Assembly: GCA_029582155.1 (NCBI GenBank)
Contig: CM055896.1
Location: 6,396,218 to 6,460,217 of the forward strand
Length of the DNA stretch: 64,000 bases
Direction of reading: 5' to 3'
Origin: Panopea generosa
Lineage: Eukaryota; Mollusca; Bivalvia; Adapedonta; Hiatellidae
Positions within the stretch are counted from its first letter, which is position 1; each line of letters opens with the position of its first letter. The notes beneath the pieces were generated by a model. The model had not been told where the DNA came from, made no database searches, and worked only from the letters and a program-made list of their open reading frames with translations. Shown piece by piece: positions 56,201 through 62,200 of the stretch. A program made the translations under genes and the position numbers.

Positions 56201-59200
56201 TTGATAAAATAACAGTTGTGAAGAAAAAAAATCACTAAAAGGCAAATTGCATAATAATTTCTTTTTTTTCTTCAAAATGTTAACTATTAAAAATTAATAA
56301 AATGGATAAGAGCTGGGAACCAAGGTAATGTAATGTGCATGTAGAGTTGGTACCCAGCTAATTTCATCAGAAGCTGAAGCATGTCATATGTGACATTGTA
56401 AACTGTACATGTTTTGATGCATTGAATATATATCCTTGCTTTATTTGTGGTTGTTGTCAACATATATTATTATAATATTGTCATATATAGTGGTTACGTT
56501 AATTGATCATCTGATAGCCCTGAATGGCTTTAAAATGATGCTAAATATTCAAACAAACAAACTGATTATGTTTAAACATGTCCTTTAATCAAAGATTGAT
56601 GCTTTGCAAAATGTAACTACAAAGGCCATCATTGAACATAATATTTTACACATAGGTGATTCTGCATTCAGACATTTTATGTTCCAGAATTGCAGACTAG
56701 CCCTGTTAGGCCATAATAGATTAATGCTAGATTATCATCCCTGTCTACTCCTATTTTTCATGCCACCACAACCTTTTCATAAAAAAAAAATAAAAAATAA
56801 AAATAAATAAATAAAATCTAGCAATTAATTTAAAATGGCCTTATCATGATCTTTTATAGATCTTCTAATTCTAAAAGATTGAATTCAACATTACAGTATC
56901 TACTGCTCAGGTCACAGTTTCACTTAATCCTTTACTCCATAGATACGCGTTTTCCCACACCCATCACAGAAGGCCTTTGCTCGTAATGAGCAATCTGAAC
57001 ACTTCCTGCTCTGTTTTCCACTCTGTCAGTTAATATAAACATAATTCACCCAATAATTCAAAAGCCTTCTACTTTAGAGGTGTCCAAAGGCATCTATATT
57101 AGGTGTCCATAAGTGTCTATATTAGGTGTCCAAAGGCGTCTATATTAGGTGTCCAAAGGCGTCTATATGAAGTAAAGGGTTAACATCTCAACTTGAGACT
57201 TCCCTCTACTAAAATATTTGAAAAGCTGTAATAACTTCAGTTAGATTAATAACTTTGCATGTTATCCTTTACTTATGATTACAGATTTGTTTAAACTTCC
57301 AAAATGTGTGGTCATTTAATGTGTAATGGGTTCAAGTAATCATTTAGAGCAATTGATCATTTGAGTTGATATGTTTAATTAAAATGACACCTGGTTCTGT
57401 ATTCACAAAACATCTTGACCGATATATGCACTCCACCAGAATATAGTGCGCACTCCACCCGAGTATGTACTCAAAAGATAACATTTCATTTTCAAATTAA
57501 TTACGTTCCTTTTTCTGACCAGTTTTAATATCACTGTTTATTATTGTGGTTATATGCATAAGATTCAACTTTATAATGTTTAAAATGCAAATACGGTAGA
57601 TTTTCGATGGCTCGAACCCAACAGGACTGGACAAAAAAGTTTGAGTTAAGGTTTGTTCGAGCCAAGTATTGTCCAATGTCATACATTACATGTGTAAACA
57701 TAGAAATAGGAATTTGTCCAGGATAAAATAAGTAAATTGAGTAAATAATAAATCAAGATATATGTAGTGCTCAAACCATCCATGTTCAAGCCAACGAAGT
57801 TCTACTGTACTGTTTTAAGCTTTTCAATGAACCAGTTCTAAAATTTCAACTTGAATGCATACTCAAGTTTAGATATTTTTAAGAATGCTGGGTCCGAGAT
57901 TATAAAACTTTGTGCCCAACTCAAGAGTTAATGCTCAACGCAAAAACAGATGTACTCATTTTTAACAAAATAAATGTAAACACCCATAATTTTGTACCTC
58001 AAATCAGCATAAATAATTTCAAATTCAAGGCTGAGTAACGTGTTTGCCCTTTAATTTGTGTTTTATATGATGCTGGAAATTGTGTTGTGAGTACGAATTT
58101 GAGTTGACCATGAAAACAGTTTTATAACCCAGGAGTCTAGCTTAGATTCTGAAGTAAACCTGGGTAATAAAACAGCAAACAGAAACCACCTTATTGAACA
58201 TTTGGCCTACTTTTACTTTGCTGTATGCAGTTGTGGTATGTATTTTTTCAAACTATTTATGACATCTTAAAATTTCAACTTTTCTCTCCTTTGTTTTCAG
58301 CCACAGATATCCATTTCTGGCAGTCATGATATGAGATGTAATGTATGATGTTATATTTGCAGCCATTGATGCCCATTTCTGGCAGACATGATATGAGATG
58401 TATTGTATGATGTCATATTTCAGCCATTGATGTCCATTTCTGGCAGACATGATATGAGATGTAATGTATGATGTTATATTTCAGCCATTGATGTGCATTT
58501 CTGGCAGACATGATATGAGATGTAATGTATGGTGTTATATTTGCAGCCATTGATGCCCATTTCTGGCAGACGTGATAAAATTATGAGATGTAATGTATGA
58601 TGTTATATTTTCAGCCATTGATGCCCATTTCTGGCAGATGTGATATGAGATGTAATGTATGATGTATTATTTTCAGCCATTGATGCCCATTTCTGGCAGA
58701 CGTGATATGAGATGTAATGTATGATGTTATATTTCAGCCATTGATGCCCATTTCTGGCAGACATGATATGAGATGTAATGTATGATGTCATATTTCAGCC
58801 ATTGATGCCCATTTGTGACAGACGTGATATGAGATGTAATGTATGATGTTATATTTTCAGACTCTGAAGTATGCTCTATCTTGTGACTGCAGGCATGACT
58901 TCCTCGATATTGCTATCTCTTGTAAAGCCGTCATCTGCTGCAGGTTTGTCTGTTAGTCCATCTTTCTCTTGCAGTCTTGTGTTTCTTCTGAAATTGTTAT
59001 GCCCCACCATACCAAGACTCCTAAAGGGGTATTTAGTGCATCTGTTCATCTTTCGATCAAATTGGCTTCTGATTGATAATTTCTGAAGACTCAGTTTACA
59101 CCTGATCATCCATTTGTGTGCCATTCTGCGTGTTCGTTCAGGCCAACATTATGGTGTTTAAGGGCTAGGGATAAGGGTTAAAAATAGAAGGAAACCTCCT

Positions 59201-62200
59201 AAAACTGTTGATTTATGGGCTATAAATTGGTTTAATGGCTTAAAAATGAGTGGAAATTACTGCTTGAAAACTCTCTTAAACCCAAAATGTTGGAACGTCC
59301 GTGCTTCCATCCTGGATTCCATCAGACTGGTTTCCAATGAATTACTTCTGAAAGTTTCTGTGTATTTAATGGATACTTGATTTTTAAGCTGAATAATCAT
59401 TAAATATAGGTCAGGTAATAATATTTGTCAAAGTAGGTAAAATTTTACATGAGAAATGGCACCATTTTTGGAAAAATTTACAAAGGTACAGTGAGAGAAT
59501 CTTTGTCATATTTCTAGTCTATCAGTATATTCATTTGAACCTTTCACTGTTTACCTGTTTATAGTGTACATTTTGGGTGACTGCTAATATAGGCTTTGCA
59601 TTTATCTTCCACTTTTCGAACGCAGTGAACTATGAAAGTAAAGCTTAGGAATATCTGTGCTGTTTAGTAATTTTTCAAAATGTCAAGGTCGCATTAAATA
59701 TAAATAGAAAATCTAATTTTACTTTCATTACTATATAATATATAAAAAAATATATAAAAAAATTTTTTGTTCATTATGAATTAGACATTTGATTAATTTG
59801 CATATGCATTTTGACACATCAGGGAGGGTTTTAACTAATGTTGTTAAGACTTGTAGCCCCATCTTTTTGCATTTTATTAATTATCTATCCTACTAGTTGA
59901 TGTTTTGCACATGTAAAATTTTCAACAAAATATTAAATAAAATATTCTGTAATTATTTAATAATAAAACGTATGAATAAATGATATCGATTAATAAAGAA
60001 ATCTATTTTGTTCCCATGACTACAGGGTGTCTCCATTACAAAAGGCAGAGCTGGTGGACCTTGTGAAGAAATCCTGTAAAGCAATCACGCTAGCTATTGG
60101 GGATGGTGCTAACGATGTTGGGATGATCCAGGCTGCTCATGTCGGAGTAGGCATCAGCGGAGTGGAAGGCCTACAAGCAGCATGTGCTTCTGACTATTCT
60201 ATTGCTCAGGTTGGTACCCAGCCTGCCTTTTATCATACTGGTGCCCAGTGCTACAGTAGTTGAAATTTAGTTACTGTTTACATTGATTGTAAAATAAGTT
60301 TTTAGACCCCAGACATATCATATACGAAATTTTAAAAATATTTTTTGGCATTGTCACACTTAAATGTAAAATTCTTTTTGTTTCTAAAACCACAATCATT
60401 TATAGTGCAGATGTTCTACCATTCCTCTATTATTTGAAATGGCTTGGACATTTGTTGAACAAATTACCATGATGCTTTTAAACTCGTTTTTCTATTGTTG
60501 TATACTTCAGTTCAGATTTTTAAACAAGTTGTTGCTTGTGCACGGAGCCTGGAGCTACAGTCGGTTGTGTAAACTTATCTTGTACTCCTTCTACAAAAAC
60601 ATCTGTCTATACGTCATTGAGGTTAGTCTTTATACTTATTTCTTTATCTATTCTACAAGAACATCTGTCTCTACGTCATTGAGGTTAAACTTAATACTTA
60701 TTTCTTCATCCATTGCATTGATTTTGGCGAATACAAATGTGAATCACTTTGTAGGCTCACCTCAACAAAGCTTTTAGGATCCGCTATACTGATCAATTAT
60801 TGTCTATCATTCATGATTTGTCCTTTGTTCTAATGCGAGTTTTTAAAGAATCTGGTCAAAAAGAGTAATTAAAAAAAAGAATATGTTATATCGAGTTCCA
60901 CCTTATAACTGCCTTATAATGAGACTGCAGTGTACTTTATAGTCATTATCCGACTTTATACATAATTGTTTTATAACCGCAGTCACGTGTTATTAAAATG
61001 TTGCATTGTACATTTTGTATATTGTTGGAGTATAATAAGAAAGAAATGTATTTCTATATGTATTTTGTCTTTCAACAGTATCAAACGTCACGCGACTAAT
61101 TAAATTATTAAGGTCAATTTCCAACGTAAGCTGTGATAAAAAGTTATATTTGGTGCATGAAATCATCTGTCATACTTTTGTTTCTGTTTTACAAGTTTAG
61201 ATTTCTTTCAAGATATTTTGATGAAACTTTGTGGATATTTTGAAAGGAAGCTTTTGATTGGTTTAGAGACAACATGTTTTTGTATTATATCAATGTTTTG
61301 TGATAGGTTTTAAATGTGACTTTATTTCAGGTATTAACCCTTTGTTCCATAAGCATTTACGTGAACTCTTCCAAATTGAAAGCATTAATTCACCACGTAT
61401 TAGCAATGGGTGAATTATGTTTATATTAACTGACAGAGTGGAAAACAGTGCAGGAAGTGTTCAGATTGCTAGTCACGATTATTAGTTTCTGCTAATCATT
61501 ACATATGAACATATCAAGACAACATCATTTTTCCATGAATACTTGACTCTGTTTCAATGTTCTGTCAAGTTGGAAAGTAGTTTGGTATTTTTCATACAAG
61601 TGCCGAGTAATATGGACGATACCGAGTGTGGGGGCGAAAATGATTATGATATTATGCTAGGTTGAATATATATTATGTGATAATTTACTGTTTACTGTTA
61701 CATGCTGTTTTCAAGGTAATATCATATTCAAATCCAGATATAACGCGGTTCCTGGGAGTCAAAGAATCGAAACGTAATTTTGCTATTTAGTTTTTCAATC
61801 AATTCATCAATGATTTTAATGCAATTTTTTGATAAATAGGGTTGAAAGTATCAATTTTAAATCTGTGAGTCATAGCATTACAATGAGTTGTATCGGACCG
61901 CGCTATATCAGGACCTGAGTTTATATATTTGAAGAAAACAGATGTTAAATTGATTTGCTACATTTCAGCTTTGGTTTGCTATGTGCAATGGGTTTTCAGG
62001 TCAGATTCTGTTTGAGAAATGGACAATAGGGTTGTACAATGTGGTACGTCTGACAACACTGAAACATATTTTGCATTCCCTCCCGTTTGTATGCTGTACT
62101 TGATTGTCTCCCTTAGAATTATTTGTTTTATATATTGTAATATATACATGTGGTAGCCTTGTCATGTCATTATCTTTTGTATGAAAATTTTTTTTTAGCA

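Noticed and set aside
51620..58860. Possible missing ATP8A exons in the 7.2-kb intron 24
   Set aside because: IIDGK of exon 24 joins directly to TLKYAL of exon 25 with correct phase and the same continuity as vertebrate ATP8A1, so no residues are missing.
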